Assembly: GCA_037178855.1 (NCBI GenBank)
Contig: JASJZC010000002.1
Location: forward strand, 8,258,501-8,322,500
DNA length: 64,000 nucleotides
Reading direction: 5' to 3'
From: Oscheius sp. JU75
Lineage: Eukaryota; Nematoda; Chromadorea; Rhabditida; Rhabditidae
Below the pieces are notes generated by a model that saw nothing but the letters and a program-made list of their open reading frames with translations, searched no databases and was not told the DNA's origin. Of this stretch, positions 62,004 through 64,000 are shown one piece after another. How positions within the stretch are numbered: position 1 is the first letter of the stretch; each line of letters starts with the position of its first letter. The translations under genes were made by a program, and so were the position numbers.

Positions 62004-62050
62004 TCTGTCAGTGGAAGGGTAGGCCCGTAGGATCCCTTCCACTGACAGCA
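62004..62050. repeat. perfect 15-bp hairpin
   Basis: CTGTCAGTGGAAGGG and CCCTTCCACTGACAG are exact inverted copies around a loop of about 14 bases (TAGGCCCGTAGGAT). It lies at the point where the retroelement open frames stop. Confidence 0.9.
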
Positions 62051-63781
62051 TCATGGAAGCTTTCGATCTCTCTTCCAGCAGTGTTGTATTTGGATATGTT
62101 ATGTTTAGTTCCAAGGACAATTTCTATAGGGTTTTTGTTTGGAGCCTTCTTTACCAAATCAAAGTGAACCCGAGTGACCCGATCATTATAATGCAAGGCG
62201 ACGTCAGCCAAAAAGGTTCATATGAGCTGCATTTTGTCGCCACTTGTGTCTATTATTTTCGAGGACAAATTTGGGGAATTGCTCGTAACTTTTACCCCCT
62301 TTAACACGTTAGCATCAGCAGCAGCTATCTTTTTCCATAAGCCAACTGACATCGTGTTTGGCTGGGCGCCGGTGTCTAAGTGCCTTTCACGCCGTTCCCA
62401 GGACTGTCATGTCAAAGAGTGGCTTGATTTCGAAAAGGGACGGATCATTTGGCGTTGTGATACTTTTTGTGCTTGAAAGTACGTGATGGACGAAATGGAA
62501 ACTGCGTTTTGTGCGAAAGTCGAAGTTTTATTCGGCTGGGCTTCCTCTTCAATACCTCTCATAGCTCGAGCATTGGTTGGCGGACCACGAGGGGGGTCCT
62601 GACTAGGTTTCTGCCCCTGTTGAGCAGGATAGCCTTTGGTTTGCCTATGAGGGCTCGAGTTTTGTTGATTTCCATTGCTATTACGGGTTTTTTGACAGAA
62701 AGCGGATATATAGCCGTCTTTTCCGCAATTATAGCACGTGATCTTGTGTTTTTGATCTGTACCAACGAAGTTTTCTCTAGGACTGTTTCTGGACTTTGAG
62801 TCATGGGGAGTGAATTATTTTTCTCGATTCCGGTTGAGATTTCTTACTGCTTCAAAGTTTCTCTGCACGTTGAAAGCTAACGTTTTTATGTGGGAGTAAG
62901 CCATTTCACGATCATTAGACTGGGGGAACTTTAAAGCTTCGGCGGCACCAGGCCACGGAGCGATATTGTTGTATAATTTCTGAGCCCTGACTAGTGAAAT
63001 CGTTTCGGGTTGATAAGCTTTGACTGATAAGCTTTGTTTGTGAGCCTCTCAAGCTCGTCACAAAATTCTTGAAGTTCACCCGAAACTAAGTAAAGGTTTT
63101 CAATCTTGTCTAAAGTGTCAATACTAGCAAGACTATTATCACCCGAGAATCTACGATGCATTTAGTCAACGATTCCGTCAAGATTACCTTTTTTCATCTC
63201 TACGGGAGTTTTATATTTTTAGTGCCTTCCCTCTTAGAAGTTTCACAAAGAGTGTTTTATGAATTGATTCCGAAAGGTTTACCCCATTATACTTATTCTG
63301 GAGCAGCTCTAAATGGGCTAAGAAACTACACGACTCAGTTTCTCCAGGAAATGGCTCCAGATCGGGCATGATATTAGCGCGCATTAAGAACTCGAAGGGG
63401 TTTTTCTCTCTACTTCGCCTGTCGAGAACATAAGCAAACTGACTCGTAGCGGTTGATCGTATCCCCATCGGTCGCTCTGCCCTGGCTGGTCCCTTCTCCG
63501 ACGGATTCGGGCAGCTTGGGCTGTTTTATCTGACATCCTGAAGAAGATTTCTTAATCTTCCCCAACCAGGCCTACCAGCAGGCAAGATTCCCTCGGCGGC
63601 GCCTCGGATCGGTGTCGCAAGAAGGGATTCTTCCTCTCGTGAGCTGCTTCAGCTGCCTCTGTAAACACAACTCCTCGTTTTTTAAACACACTATTTCACT
63701 TTGCATCTTAGTGTTTATTTCTAATAATTCGGCAACTTTTGTGTTCAAATTATCTCGTGAAACTGCTAGTGTGACAAGCAT
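62008..63781 (-). pseudogene. decayed LTR-type retroelement: gag and aspartic protease region
   Basis: Reading down the minus strand: a helical start (MLVTLAVSRDNLNTKVAELL) at 63781, then after frame breaks a gag-like segment with PFPGETESCSFLAHLELLQN and KTLFVKLLRGKAL near 63.25-63.35 kb, then NLYLVSGELQEFCDELERLT near 63.05. Next comes one zinc knuckle CYNCGKDGYISAFC near 62.72 (CX2CX4YX4C, with Tyr for the usual His). Then an aspartic protease motif LDTGAQPNTM near 62.37, and a frame ending SFHDAV at the 62.0-kb hairpin. No reverse transcriptase or LTR was found, so the copy is truncated. Several stops and shifts make it inactive. Clade not determined. Confidence 0.75.
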
Positions 63782-64000
63782 CCGAAAGCTGTGTGTTTGT
63801 GTTGGTAACTACATCTTTTAATTGTGAGCTGTAATCTACTTGGAATAACTTTCGTAACTCTCCTAGGTTCCTGTTTGCCTGTCTTTCCTACTGCCTGATA
63901 GCAACGCTGCACTTAAAATATCTTCGTCGTGAAGAATTTGGTAAAGTGAGAGGGGGATAGTAACATGTTTCTTTGCTTCCTCACGTTTTTCTGTCATAAG

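Noticed and set aside
1-64000. CRISPR arrays, prokaryotic operons or phage genes
   Set aside because: Spliced animal genes, intron-bearing transposases and LINE/LTR relics show a eukaryotic genome; the quasi-regular repeats have no uniform spacers or cas genes.

Overview
The window is a piece of an invertebrate animal genome. It carries spliced orthologues of animal genes: a PATJ/MPDZ-type multi-PDZ polarity scaffold, a Jun-type bZIP factor and a TMEM53 (DUF829) protein. Most introns are very short. In the scaffold, helicase and small-gene models the common class is about 38-46 nt, begins GT and ends AG, and two scaffold introns use GC-AG. The sequence is full of degenerate TCTCTGTC/GACAGAGA simple repeats, nearly all in introns or between genes. 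Such short introns occur in flatworms and some other compact invertebrates, but I cannot name the phylum.

Layout. Positions 1-23.4 kb (minus) hold the scaffold gene: about 40 exons giving an L27-like start and ten PDZ domains, the tenth cut by the left edge. Its large introns hold two TTAA-flanked MITEs (19.4 and 20.5 kb), a degenerate tandem repeat (12.8-13.2 kb) and a possible nested plus-strand gene for a secreted cysteine-rich protein (5.2-5.9 kb). A small coiled-coil gene starts head to head with it at 23.47 kb (plus). From 24.2 to 32.3 kb there are only relics: an RTE-like reverse transcriptase (27.1-28.3, minus), a Tc1/mariner-like transposase (28.4-28.85, plus), and broken protein-kinase and ankyrin sequence (29.4-31.0, plus). 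A GACAAT/GACAGT hexamer array follows (32.29-32.94).

From 33.08 to 37.27 kb (plus) lies an intact 12-exon UPF1-like superfamily 1 helicase. Every apparent frameshift and stop in it falls into a short intron. From 38.37 to 40.18 kb lies a complete Merlin-type DNA transposon with long terminal inverted repeats, an 8-bp target duplication and a broken intron-bearing transposase.

From 43.03 to 57.75 kb (plus) lies the Jun gene: eight coding exons, 328 residues, a 7.4-kb first intron. About fifteen copies of a roughly 55-bp imperfect hairpin are scattered from 42.44 to 57.47 kb, upstream of Jun and in its introns. I saw none elsewhere in the window. These and the GTACGGG-type tandem repeats are the best candidates for undescribed elements.

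From 59.13 to 60.49 kb (minus) lies TMEM53, divergent from a small AT-hook/zinc-ribbon-like gene (61.06-61.59, plus). The right edge (62.0-63.8 kb, minus) is a decayed LTR-type retroelement gag-protease region. Exon limits were read by eye from splice sites, phase and homology, so single junctions may be off.
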